From Ancalomicrobiaceae bacterium S20 (GTDB lineage Bacteria > Pseudomonadota > Alphaproteobacteria > Rhizobiales > Ancalomicrobiaceae), in assembly GCA_040269895.1 (NCBI GenBank), contig CP158568.1, positions 1,302,001 to 1,366,000 of the forward strand: a stretch of 64,000 bases of DNA, written 5' to 3'. The notes beneath the pieces were generated by a model. That model was not told the DNA's origin and ran no database searches. It saw nothing but the letters and a program-made list of their open reading frames with translations. The position numbers and the translations under genes are program-made. Shown piece by piece: positions 1 through 7,490 of this stretch. Position 1 is the first letter of the stretch. Each line of letters starts with the position of its first letter.

Positions 1-29
1 CGTCAGTGCAGCAACTCGCGTCAACGCTA

Positions 30-43
30 AACCATTCGGTTGA
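30..43. promoter_or_regulatory. second, imperfect ArsR operator copy
   Basis: The sequence AACCATTCGGTTGA repeats the half-sites AACC/GGTT(GA) of the perfect palindrome at 67-82, with a two-base change in the centre. It lies 24 bases upstream of that palindrome, so it may be a second, weaker repressor site. Inference only. Confidence 0.4.
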
Positions 44-66
44 CAATCCGCATCGCGTGCTTATAT

Positions 67-82
67 TCAACCATATGGTTGA
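67..82. promoter_or_regulatory. palindromic operator overlapping the arsR-type start codon
   Basis: TCAACCATATGGTTGA is a perfect 16-base palindrome. Its centre contains the ATG at 75-77 that is the best start of the downstream ArsR gene. From memory, ArsR regulators paired with SRPBCC proteins commonly have an AACCATATGGTT-type site in their leaders, so autorepression by the neighbouring gene product is the natural reading. Confidence 0.65.
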
Positions 83-455
83 TCAAAGCGCATCCCAACT
101 CGACACCGTCTTCCACGCCCTCGGCGACGCCACGCGGCGGCGCATGGTGCAGGCCTTGGCGGCGGGCGAACGCTCGGTCGGCGAACTCGCCGCGCCGTTC
201 GACATGTCGCTCGCCGCCGCCTCCAAGCACATCAAGGTGCTGGAGAGCGCCGGCCTGATCCGACGCGAGATCCGCGGCCGGACCCATGTCTGCCGCCTCG
301 ATGCCGCGCCGCTCGCCGACGCACAGGCGTGGCTCGCCTCTTACGAGCGGTTCTGGACGAGCCGCCTCGATGCCCTCGATCGGCTCCTGCGCGCGGAGGA
401 TGCGCGGGCGGCCGAGACCCGCGACCCCGAACCGGACCCGAAGCCGGATCCATGA
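75..455 (+). CDS. ArsR-family winged-helix transcriptional regulator
   Basis: A 126-residue ArsR/SmtB-type repressor. The winged helix runs from about residue 10 to 90, with FHALGDATRRRMV at the start and the recognition helix around SLAAASKHIKVLESAGLI. There are no clustered Cys or His metal ligands, so it is probably of the non-metal subgroup that accompanies SRPBCC proteins. The ATG at 75 is preferred to an upstream GTG at position 6, because homologues begin near this point and because the ATG sits inside a palindromic operator. No Shine-Dalgarno sequence is visible, so translation may be leaderless. The stop TGA overlaps an ATG of the next gene, whose better start is 473, so the two are co-transcribed. 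Confidence 0.85.
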   Translation: MVDQSASQLDTVFHALGDATRRRMVQALAAGERSVGELAAPFDMSLAAASKHIKVLESAGLIRREIRGRTHVCRLDAAPLADAQAWLASYERFWTSRLDALDRLLRAEDARAAETRDPEPDPKPDP

Positions 456-472
456 CAGAGGAGGAAGCCCCA

Positions 473-1015
473 ATGAACGCGATCACGACCTCAGCCCAAA
501 CCATCGACCCGCATGCGCGGCTGGTCGAGCCGACCACGCTTCGGATCGAGCGGCTGTTGCCCGGCCCGATCGAACGGTGCTGGGCCTATCTCACCGACAG
601 CGACCTGCGTCGGCAGTGGCTGGCGGCGGGCGCTATGGACCTCACGCCCGGCGCGGCCTTCACCTTCACCTGGCGCAACGACGAACTGACCGATCCGCCC
701 GGCGCCCGTCCGGAGGGCTTTGGCGCCGAGCACAGCATGGCGAGCCGCGTGATCGCGGCCGAGCCGCCGTACCGGCTCGAGATCGCCTGGGGCGAGGGCA
801 CGGTCTGCTTCGAACTGGCGCCGGCGGGTGATCGCGTGCTGTTGACGCTGGTCCATACCCGGATCGTCGAACGCGACATGCGGCTCAAGATCGGCGCCGG
901 CTGGCACGCGCATCTCGACGTCATGGCGGCCAAGCTCGGCGGCGCCGACCTGCCGCCGTTCTGGGACCACTGGCGCGCGCTGCGTGATGCATACGATCGG
1001 CGGATGCCGGCCTGA
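473..1015 (+). CDS. SRPBCC (AHSA1-like) family protein
   Basis: A 180-residue START/Bet v1-fold protein of the AHSA1-like group. It has the usual opening (a strand ending IERLLPGPIERCWAYLTD), the TWRND segment and the C-terminal GWHAHLDVM helix near residues 143-151. Members bind hydrophobic ligands or act as stress-related accessory proteins; the ligand here is unknown. ATG 473 follows a clear GAGGAGG with eight bases of spacing. An in-frame ATG at 452 overlaps the ArsR stop but has a poorer leader. Pairing with an ArsR repressor is a recurrent two-gene unit and implies that both are derepressed by the same signal. Confidence 0.8.
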   Translation: MNAITTSAQTIDPHARLVEPTTLRIERLLPGPIERCWAYLTDSDLRRQWLAAGAMDLTPGAAFTFTWRNDELTDPPGARPEGFGAEHSMASRVIAAEPPYRLEIAWGEGTVCFELAPAGDRVLLTLVHTRIVERDMRLKIGAGWHAHLDVMAAKLGGADLPPFWDHWRALRDAYDRRMPA

Positions 1016-1037
1016 CAAGCGACGGCATCGCAAGAAA

Positions 1038-1061
1038 ACGGCCGGCGTCACCGCCGGCCGT
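1038..1061 (-). terminator. intrinsic terminator of the acid phosphatase gene
   Basis: A perfect 10-base stem (1038-1047 with 1052-1061) encloses the loop TCAC. Read on the minus strand it is followed by TTTTCTTG, a usable U-tract, which makes it the terminator of the phosphatase gene at 1093-1806. It may also stop transcripts from the SRPBCC gene on the other strand. Confidence 0.75.
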
Positions 1062-1092
1062 GTCGTCCTTCGCGGCAAATGCGTCGGACCGC

Positions 1093-1806
1093 TCAGAGGC
1101 CGAGCGCGGCGCGCAGTTCGGCCCGTGCGGCGGCGAAGTCGGCCTGGAACTTCGCATCGGCGAAGGCGGTCGCGGCCATGGCGGTGCCGGCGCGGCGGCC
1201 GCCGTCGAGGTCGCGCGGATAGTGCATGCCCCCGACGACGCGGCTCCAGGCATATTCGTCGGCGCGGGCCCAGATCTCGGCGCGCTTCTCCGGCACCATC
1301 GCCGACAGCACGATCGCGCTCAGCGTCACGCGCGTGGTGTGGCCGGAGGGGTAGGAACCGCTCTTCGACGCCTTCACCTGCGCCTTGATCTCCTCGGGCG
1401 CGGCGAGATACGGGCGCACCCGGCCATAGGCCGGCTTGACCGGATCGATGGTCGCGTCCTCGCTCTCGCCGAGGCGGGTAAACAGTTTCGAGGTCAGCGG
1501 CAGCGCTTCGGCCTTGAACTTGTCGCCCATGACCTTGTCGAACATCACATAGATGGTCTCTTCGGCGTCATGCTGGGCGAGCGCGACGCGCTCCGGGCCC
1601 GCGGCCTTCTGGGCGGCGACCACGGCGGCGCGATCAGCCATGTCCTCGGCGCTGCCGGCGACGGGCGGCGGCGGCAGGAAGTTCATCAGGTCGAGCGTCT
1701 TGGCGGTGATGTAGGGCTCCTCGCCCGCGCGCGCCGCCGGGGCGGGCAGGGCGGCGAACAGGGCGAAGGCAGCGGCGGTCGCGAGCAGGGTGCGGCGGGC
1801 GATCAT
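1093..1806 (-). CDS. class A non-specific acid phosphatase (PAP2 family), exported
   Basis: A 237-residue periplasmic phosphomonoesterase of the PhoN-like PAP2 superfamily. A signal peptide occupies about residues 1-27 (MIARR, a hydrophobic stretch, then AARA). All three phosphatase motifs are present: K124-x6-RP132, PSGH at 153-156 and SR-x5-H-x3-D from 188 to 199, with the catalytic histidines being H156 and H195. Length is normal for the family. ATG 1806 is chosen because it gives the complete signal peptide and has a purine-rich TGAGGA upstream; the reading frame continues further but without family similarity. It is a single-gene unit ending in the hairpin at 1038-1061 and would release phosphate from organic phosphomonoesters outside the cytoplasm. 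Confidence 0.9.
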   Translation of the reverse strand: MIARRTLLATAAAFALFAALPAPAARAGEEPYITAKTLDLMNFLPPPPVAGSAEDMADRAAVVAAQKAAGPERVALAQHDAEETIYVMFDKVMGDKFKAEALPLTSKLFTRLGESEDATIDPVKPAYGRVRPYLAAPEEIKAQVKASKSGSYPSGHTTRVTLSAIVLSAMVPEKRAEIWARADEYAWSRVVGGMHYPRDLDGGRRAGTAMAATAFADAKFQADFAAARAELRAALGL

Positions 1807-2115
1807 CGGGCGGATCCTCAGGGCGGTAGGTGAAACGAGCGGCGCCGGCTCCGCCCGGCGCTGAGGCCCCGGCGTTCCGACGGTCCGGCGATCCGCGCGG
1901 CGGTCGCCGTGCGGATGCGGTCGCGCTCTAGCATCGGCTTCGTGGCGCTCTCGTGAAGCTCTTGTCACACTTGTCATGTTGGAGCGTCACGCCGCGTATT
2001 CCTCGCATTTTTCTTGCGAAGCCCGGCCGGATGGATCGGAATGCGCTGCGAGCCCGTGCCGACGCGACCGATCGGCGGGCCTGTGGATGCCGCCGACCAG
2101 ACGCCGGCGAAGGAC
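1807..2115. other. intergenic region, no gene seen
   Basis: This gap lies between the acid phosphatase start and the tRNA-Glu promoter. Open frames here are short and lack ribosome-binding sites. The part around 1960-2010 is less GC-rich and probably carries the phosphatase promoter on the minus strand, but no hexamers are convincing. Confidence 0.5.
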
Positions 2116-2144
2116 TTGCCCCGCCGGTCGAACACCCCTATAAG
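2116..2144 (+). promoter_or_regulatory. sigma-70 promoter of tRNA-Glu
   Basis: TTGCCC at 2116-2121 and TATAAG at 2139-2144 are separated by exactly 17 bases. The -10 element ends ten bases before the first base of the mature tRNA, which places the transcript start at about 2151. Confidence 0.7.
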
Positions 2145-2154
2145 GCCCCCGTCA

Positions 2155-2229
2155 GCGCCCTTCGTCTATCGGTTAGGACGGCAGCCTTTCACGTTGCAGA
2201 GACGGGTTCGACTCCCGTAGGGCGCGCCA
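2155..2229 (+). tRNA. tRNA-Glu (anticodon UUC)
   Basis: A 75-base tRNA including an encoded CCA end (2227-2229). The acceptor stem GCGCCCT (2155-2161) pairs with AGGGCGC (2219-2225). The anticodon loop CTTTCAC gives anticodon TTC, and the T arm carries GGGTTCGACTCCC. The D loop contains GGTTAGGAC, as in other bacterial tRNA-Glu. It is a single gene with its own promoter and there is no sign of an integrated element at its 3' end. Confidence 0.95.
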
Positions 2230-2310
2230 CAGACACTTCTTCCTGCACGATTTCGCTTCTGGACGATGTCCGCTCGACCGCGCCTCGCCAAGACGCGCTC
2301 GCGGCCTCGC

Positions 2311-3069
2311 TCACGTATCCACCCGTAGCGTCAAACTTCCCGAGGGCAGCACCGCCGTGCCGAGCAGGATCGGCGTGCCGGTCGCGTCGCTGTCGACATA
2401 GCTCATCACCATGACCGGCTGGTCGGTGGGCACGCCGAGGGCCTCGGCCTCGATGCGGCGCGGCATGCGGCAGTCGATCCAGGTCGAGGTGCGGAAGAAG
2501 CGCGGGATGCCGAAGGACGTGATCGCGGCGGTGAAGCTGCGGCGCTCGGCGAAGCGGGCGCCGATGCCGTCGAAACGGGCGGCTTCGAAGGCGTGATAAC
2601 CGTAGGTCGTCACGCGCGCGGTGGCGCTGCGGACCGATTCGAGCACGATCAGCTCGGTGCCCTCGGCAAGGTGCAGCTGCGCGGCGATGCGGCCGGTCGC
2701 CTTGCGGCGGTATTCCGCGATCAGACGCCCGGCCGGCTCGGCCGCCATCGCGGCCTCGATCTCGCTCCACTTGGTGTCGCGGTTGATCGCGTATTCGGGC
2801 GGGCGTTCGGCGACGAACACGCCGGCGCCCCGCCGGGCGACGACCAGCCCCTGTTCGGCGAGCCGCGCGAAGGCGGCGCGCACCGTGTGGCGGTTCACGC
2901 CGAAACGCTCGGCCAGCTCGTGTTCGGACGGCAGTTTCGCGCCGACGCCGATCAGGCCGGAGCGGATCTCGTGTTCGAGCTCCATCCGGATCATATGCCA
3001 GACCGGCATCGCCGCTGGGCCGCGCGAGCCGCTGCGGCGGACGGGTGCCTCGTTTTCCTCTTCGGTCAT
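2311..3069 (-). CDS. phnF: GntR/HutC-family regulator, PhnF-like
   Basis: A 252-residue repressor. The GntR winged helix spans about residues 23-90, with LPSEHELAERFGV and the recognition helix NRHTVRAAFARL. The ligand-binding UTRA domain covers about 105-248. The segment GRIAAQLHLAEGTELIVLESVR and the F.RTSTWIDC motif are typical of the PhnF subgroup, which controls phosphonate and phosphate-ester uptake genes in many bacteria. It is divergent from the phosphodiesterase-isomerase-ABC importer cluster, so it is the likely regulator of that cluster. The effector is unknown. A phosphonate role is inference, because no C-P lyase gene is present in the window. Confidence 0.8.
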   Translation of the reverse strand: MTEEENEAPVRRSGSRGPAAMPVWHMIRMELEHEIRSGLIGVGAKLPSEHELAERFGVNRHTVRAAFARLAEQGLVVARRGAGVFVAERPPEYAINRDTKWSEIEAAMAAEPAGRLIAEYRRKATGRIAAQLHLAEGTELIVLESVRSATARVTTYGYHAFEAARFDGIGARFAERRSFTAAITSFGIPRFFRTSTWIDCRMPRRIEAEALGVPTDQPVMVMSYVDSDATGTPILLGTAVLPSGSLTLRVDT

Positions 3070-3431
3070 GCGAGCGGGTCCGGATTGGGCCAGTGGTCGA
3101 CAGGTTGGTGGTCGGATTCACGAGACGGGCGGGATCCATCCGTCTCGACCGAACCACCGGGGCGGGCACACACGCCGGTGCGGCCGAGGGCGGCGCGGCC
3201 GCGGGCGGCGGGGCCGCGAAACTGCCCGACTTCGATGTCCGGCGGAAGACAGTCGCGCTTCTCTGGCATGCCACCGGGCGGCTCCTACCACCGGGAGTGC
3301 CGCGCGGGCTGCCGCTGCCCGCGACCCGTGTTCATGGCGCTGTTATCGAGGCGAACTAGACAACTCCGGCCGAGGGATGGCCGAAAGCGGGAAACTGCCG
3401 GGTGCCGCCCGCCCAGCCGGGGACCAGTGCC
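3070..3431. other. divergent intergenic region of the PhnF-like regulator
   Basis: There is no credible gene in these 362 bases. The region should hold both divergent promoters. A short GAACTAGAC motif at 3353-3361 resembles a half-site of the GT-N-TA-N-AC type bound by HutC-subfamily GntR proteins, but no complete inverted repeat accompanies it, so it is only a weak operator candidate. Confidence 0.35.
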
Positions 3432-4709
3432 ATGCCGCATCCGATCGTCGTCACCGTGATCTGCGACGGCAACCGTCCGGATTTCGTCTCCGATGCGACC
3501 ACGCCGACCATGGCGGCGCTGCGCCGCGCCGGCACCTGGTTCGCCGACCATCGCGGCATCTTCCCGTCGGCGACGCGCGCCTCGTCGGCCTCGATCGCGA
3601 CCGGTTCGCATCCGGTTTCGCACGGCCTGCGCGGCAACTCGATCGGCCTGCCGATCCCCGGTGGCCACGCGTTCCACGACGTCGGCCTGCCGGAATTCTA
3701 CGAGACCTACAAGCGCCAGTACGGCCGGCTCCTGACGCGCCCCGCGCTCGCCGAACGCGTCGCGGCCGTCGGCGGCGCGGTGCTCGCCTCCAACGTGTCG
3801 CCGGGGGCGGCCTATTTCCACGATGCCGGCGGCCACGGCCACCTGTTCCACCGCGAACTCTGCTACGGCCCCGGCCGGGTGCCGACCGGCGAGGTCGTGC
3901 GCGCCAGCAAGGACGCGGCCGGTGACATCGTGATGACGGACCGGTTCATCCGCGCGCTCGACGAAATGCGTCCTGCGGCGGCGACGCTGTGGCTCTGCGA
4001 GCCGGATACCTCGATGCACGCCGCGCCGCTCGGCGGCGACGTGCATCTGGCCGCGCTGCGCCATGCCGATAACCAGGTCGCGCGCGTCGCCGAGGCCGTC
4101 GACCGGCTGCGCGACGCGGGCCACGACGTGCTGTTCCTGATCGGCTCCGATCACGGCCACGAGGCGGTGACCGAGGTGATCCCGGTCGAGCGACGGCTCC
4201 ACGAGGCCGGGTTCAAGCGCGAACTCGACGGTCCGGAGATCGTGGTCGCGCCGCAGGGCTCGGCCGCCTTCATCCATTTCGGCGGCGCCGCGCTCGATCG
4301 CATCGACGAGGCGGCCGCCTGGCTCGGCGAGCAGCGCTGGGTCGGCGCCGTGTTCCGCGGGGACGATCTGCCGGCGCTCGGCCAGATCCCCGGCGACGAC
4401 GTGATCGCGATCGATCTCGCCAAGACCGAGGGGGCGAACGTCAACGGCGTGCCGGGCCTGACCGCCATGGCGGTGCGCTTCTCGGAGGCCGAGGACGACG
4501 TGCGCCGCGACTGCGGCATGCATGGTGGGCGCGGCGAGCGCGAGACCAACCCGACGCTGATCGCCGTCGGCCATGGCTTCGAGATGGGGCGGACGGTCAG
4601 CGAACGTTCCAGCATCACCGATATCGCGCCGACCGCGCTCGCCCATCTCGGCCTCGGCTGGGACGGGCTCGACGGCCGGCCGCTGCAGCCATCCTTGCGG
4701 GTGGCCTGA
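3432..4709 (+). CDS. alkaline-phosphatase-superfamily phosphodiesterase / phosphonoacetate-hydrolase-like enzyme
   Basis: A 425-residue cytoplasmic enzyme of the type I phosphodiesterase/nucleotide pyrophosphatase family. Metal and catalytic positions are visible: CDGNRPD at 11-17, the nucleophile segment FPSAT with Thr48 as the likely nucleophile, TGSHPVSHG just after it, EPDTSMH, GSDHGHE and a late GHG. The overall plan is close to phosphonoacetate hydrolase (PhnA) and nucleotide pyrophosphatases, so it hydrolyses a phosphodiester or a C-P bond activated by a carbonyl; the substrate is not determined. There is no signal peptide. ATG 3432 has GGGGA eight bases upstream; an upstream GTG at 3402 has none. 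It is first in the direction of the importer cluster and opposite a PhnF-like regulator. Confidence 0.75.
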   Translation: MPHPIVVTVICDGNRPDFVSDATTPTMAALRRAGTWFADHRGIFPSATRASSASIATGSHPVSHGLRGNSIGLPIPGGHAFHDVGLPEFYETYKRQYGRLLTRPALAERVAAVGGAVLASNVSPGAAYFHDAGGHGHLFHRELCYGPGRVPTGEVVRASKDAAGDIVMTDRFIRALDEMRPAAATLWLCEPDTSMHAAPLGGDVHLAALRHADNQVARVAEAVDRLRDAGHDVLFLIGSDHGHEAVTEVIPVERRLHEAGFKRELDGPEIVVAPQGSAAFIHFGGAALDRIDEAAAWLGEQRWVGAVFRGDDLPALGQIPGDDVIAIDLAKTEGANVNGVPGLTAMAVRFSEAEDDVRRDCGMHGGRGERETNPTLIAVGHGFEMGRTVSERSSITDIAPTALAHLGLGWDGLDGRPLQPSLRVA

Positions 4710-4796
4710 AGTCGAGACAAAGTTGCCGTGCGTCACTCAAGCGTAATGCAAGGGGCGTATGGTCTTGTTCAATCCCAATATTATGGTGGCATGATC

Positions 4797-5618
4797 ATGT
4801 CGGAAGAACTTCCGGTAATTGGCGCGGCTCTCGCTTCGCGTATGCTCGAAATTCATCGTGATTGGATTCTGGAGCGCCAGCGCGATCTCGAGATCCAGGA
4901 CTTCTTTTCCGCCGAAGTGCTCGATTCCGACTGGTCGCCGATCGCCGAGAAGATCAAGGGTCTGCTTGATGGCTACACCGGTCGCCTCGGCATCCACGGC
5001 CCGTTCTGGGGCTTCAAGATCGACAGCCAGGATCCGCTGATCCGCGCGGTCGTGACCAAGCGCCTGATGCAGGGCCTCGACGCCTGCGAGGCGATCGGCG
5101 CGACGCAGATGGTCGTGCATTCGCCCTACACGACCTGGGACTACCAGAACCTCGACAACAATCCCGGCTCGCGCGATCAGCTGATCGAGCGCGTGCACCA
5201 GACGCTTGATCCGGTCGTGGCGCGCGCCGAGGATCAGGGCGTCGAGCTGGTGATCGAGAACATCGAAGACATGGATCCGAACGATCGCGTCGAGCTGGTC
5301 TACAGCTTCGACAGTCAGGCGGTCCGCGTCTCGATCGACACCGGCCACGCCCATCTCGCCCATTCGACCCATGGCGCGCCGCCGGTCGACTACTATGTCG
5401 ACGCCGCCGCCGAGATGCTCGCCCATATCCATGTCCAGGACGTCGACGGCTACGCCGATCGTCACTGGCTGCCGGGCGAGGGCACGATCAACTGGCGCGC
5501 GGTGTTCCGCGCCGTCGGTCGGCTCAAGGTGAAGCCGCGCCTGATCATCGAGGTCAAGGATCAGGTGAACCTGCGCCGCGGCGCGGCGCATCTCGAGGCG
5601 CTCGGTCTCGTCGTCTGA
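4797..5618 (+). CDS. sugar phosphate isomerase/epimerase family TIM-barrel protein
   Basis: A 273-residue AP-endonuclease-2-like TIM barrel. Ligands expected for a divalent metal are visible as HGPFWG, VVHSPY, ENIED, DTGHAHL, HIHVQD and IIEVK at successive strand ends. Members isomerise or epimerise sugars or cyclitols, and some cleave sugar-derived intermediates; the substrate cannot be read here. ATG 4797 has GGTGG seven bases upstream and is preferred to ATG 4791 and 4728. The AT-richer leader at 4741-4796 is unusual for this genome and may contain a promoter. It lies between the phosphodiesterase and an oligopeptide-type importer, suggesting that it acts on the imported compound after hydrolysis. 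Confidence 0.75.
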   Translation: MSEELPVIGAALASRMLEIHRDWILERQRDLEIQDFFSAEVLDSDWSPIAEKIKGLLDGYTGRLGIHGPFWGFKIDSQDPLIRAVVTKRLMQGLDACEAIGATQMVVHSPYTTWDYQNLDNNPGSRDQLIERVHQTLDPVVARAEDQGVELVIENIEDMDPNDRVELVYSFDSQAVRVSIDTGHAHLAHSTHGAPPVDYYVDAAAEMLAHIHVQDVDGYADRHWLPGEGTINWRAVFRAVGRLKVKPRLIIEVKDQVNLRRGAAHLEALGLVV

Positions 5619-5625
5619 AGGCTCA

Positions 5626-5656
5626 CGGGGCGGCGCGATCGGATCGCGCCGCCCCG
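5626..5656 (+). terminator. perfect hairpin between isomerase and binding protein genes
   Basis: Two 15-base arms (5626-5640 and 5642-5656) are perfect complements around one central base. There is no T-tract after it, so it is more likely an attenuator or an mRNA-stabilising stem upstream of the highly expressed binding protein than a full terminator. Confidence 0.5.
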
Positions 5657-5736
5657 CTCGCATCTCGACCCGTTCTCGTCGTTCGAAACAAACCCGTCGG
5701 TCCCGCCGCGCCGGGACGTCCGCTGGAGGATCATCC

Positions 5737-7374
5737 ATGATTCCGGTGTCGCGTCGTCATGTCCTCGGGGCCGGTCTTGCCGGCGCCGGTTCGCTCATCC
5801 TGCCGCGTTTCGCCATTGCGCAGGCGGACAACCGGCCGTCGATCAACATCGCGGTCCAGAAGGTCGCCAACTCCAACACGCTCGATAACCTGCGCGAGCA
5901 GTCGAACGTCGGCGAGCGCGTGTTCTTCTCCTCGATCTGGGAGCCGCTGATCGGCAAGGACTGGATCGGCGGCCTGAAGCGCGTGCCGCAGCTCGCGACC
6001 GAGTGGCGCCGCATCGACGCCCAGACGGTCGAGCTGAAGCTGCGCCAGGGCGTGAAGTTCCACAACGGCGAGGAAATGACCGCCGACGACGTGGTCTTCA
6101 CCTTCTCGCGCGAGCGCATGTTCGGTGCGACCGAGGCCAAGAACCGGTCGACCCTGAAGGCGAGCGAGAACATCCCGTCGCCGCGGCCGGGCAAGGAACT
6201 GCCGCCCGAAGTCTCCGCCACCGCCCGCCGCGCCTGGCCGGACCTGATCCGCGTCGAGGCGGTCGACAAGTACACGGTGCGCTTCGTCAACGCGACGCCG
6301 GACGTCACGCTCGAGGGCCGCCTGTCGCGCTACGGCTCGGACATCATGAGCCGCAAGGGCTGGGACGATGCGGCGTCCTATCTCGACTGGGCGCGCAAGC
6401 CGATCACCACCGGTCCCTACAAGATCGTCGAATACAAGCCCGACACCTATCTGGTGCTCGAGGCGCATGATGAATATTGGGGCGGCCGGCCGCCGGTGAA
6501 GCGCATCCGCTTCGTCGAGGTGCCGGAGGTCGCGAGCCGCGTCAACGGGCTCCTGTCGGGCGAGTTCCAGTTCGCCTGCGACATCCCGCCGGACCAGATC
6601 CCCGGCATCGAGAAGAACGCCGGCTTCGAGGTGCAGGGCGGCACGATCCTGAACCACCGCCTGACCGTGTTCGACAAGAACTTCCCCGTGCTCGCCAACC
6701 CGCTGGTCCGCCGCGCCATGACGCATGCGATCGACCGGCAGGCGATCGTCGAGAGCCTGTGGGCCGGCCGCACCAAGGTGCCGAAGGGCCTGCAGTGGGA
6801 CTATTACGACGACATGTTCATCGCCGACTGGGATGTCCCGGCCTACGATCCGAAGGTCGCGCAGGATCTCCTCAAGCAGGCCGGCTACAAGGGCGATCCG
6901 ATCCCGTACCGACTGCTCAACAATTACTACACCAACCAGGTGCCGACGGCGCAGGTGCTGGTGGAGATGTGGAACGCGGTCGGTCTCAACGTGAAGATCG
7001 AGACCAAGGAGAACTGGACGCAGATCATGGAGCGCTCGCCGACCCGGGCGGTGCGCGACTGGTCGAACTCCGCGCCGTTCAACGATCCGGTGTCCTCGAT
7101 CGTCGCCCAGCACGGGCCGAATGGCCAGCAGCAGCAGATCGGCGAATGGACCAACGAGGAGGCCAACAAGATGGCCGAAGTCCTCGAAACCTCGACCGAT
7201 CACGCCACGCGCCGCAAGGCATTCCGGCGCATGCTGGAGATCTGCGAGCGCGAGGATCCGGCCTACACGGTCCTGCACCAGAACGCGACCTTCACCGCCA
7301 AGCCGAAGTCGATCAAGTGGAAGGCCGCCCCGGCCTTCGCGATGGACTTCCGCGCCGGCAATTTCGCGCTCTGA
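5737..7374 (+). CDS. ABC transporter substrate-binding protein, family 5 (peptide/nickel type), Tat-exported
   Basis: A 545-residue periplasmic solute-binding protein of the DppA/OppA/NikA family (SBP_bac_5). The N-terminus SRRHVLGAGLAGAG is a twin-arginine signal, cleaved after about residue 28 (AIAQ). Family landmarks include VKFHNGEEMTADDVVFT near residues 107-123, TTGPYKI, and RRAMTHAIDRQAI in lobe II. The ligand could be a peptide, an opine or a glycoside, since the family has broad specificity. It precedes a second binding protein, two ATPases and two permeases on the same strand. A strong GGAGGATCATCC leader is present. The preceding hairpin at 5626-5656 may set its expression level relative to the upstream genes. 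Confidence 0.9.
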   Translation: MIPVSRRHVLGAGLAGAGSLILPRFAIAQADNRPSINIAVQKVANSNTLDNLREQSNVGERVFFSSIWEPLIGKDWIGGLKRVPQLATEWRRIDAQTVELKLRQGVKFHNGEEMTADDVVFTFSRERMFGATEAKNRSTLKASENIPSPRPGKELPPEVSATARRAWPDLIRVEAVDKYTVRFVNATPDVTLEGRLSRYGSDIMSRKGWDDAASYLDWARKPITTGPYKIVEYKPDTYLVLEAHDEYWGGRPPVKRIRFVEVPEVASRVNGLLSGEFQFACDIPPDQIPGIEKNAGFEVQGGTILNHRLTVFDKNFPVLANPLVRRAMTHAIDRQAIVESLWAGRTKVPKGLQWDYYDDMFIADWDVPAYDPKVAQDLLKQAGYKGDPIPYRLLNNYYTNQVPTAQVLVEMWNAVGLNVKIETKENWTQIMERSPTRAVRDWSNSAPFNDPVSSIVAQHGPNGQQQQIGEWTNEEANKMAEVLETSTDHATRRKAFRRMLEICEREDPAYTVLHQNATFTAKPKSIKWKAAPAFAMDFRAGNFAL

Positions 7375-7419
7375 TCCGAAGCTGGCCCGGCCCGGCGAGG
7401 GCGGGGCGCACGCGACCGA

Positions 7420-7448
7420 CGATCGGGCCGCTCGCCGCGGCCCGATCG
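7420..7448 (+). repeat. perfect stem-loop between the two binding-protein genes
   Basis: Twelve-base arms (7420-7431 and 7437-7448) pair perfectly around the loop TCGCC. There is no T-tract. Such stems downstream of binding-protein genes often protect the upstream message and lower read-through, so that the binding protein exceeds the membrane components. Confidence 0.55.
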
Positions 7449-7490
7449 AACGACGTGACCTCGGAACGATCCCAAGACGGAGACGCGGCG

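Noticed and set aside
2155-2229. tRNA-Glu as an integration site of a mobile element
   Set aside because: No repeat of the tRNA 3' end and no integrase or phage genes were seen nearby.
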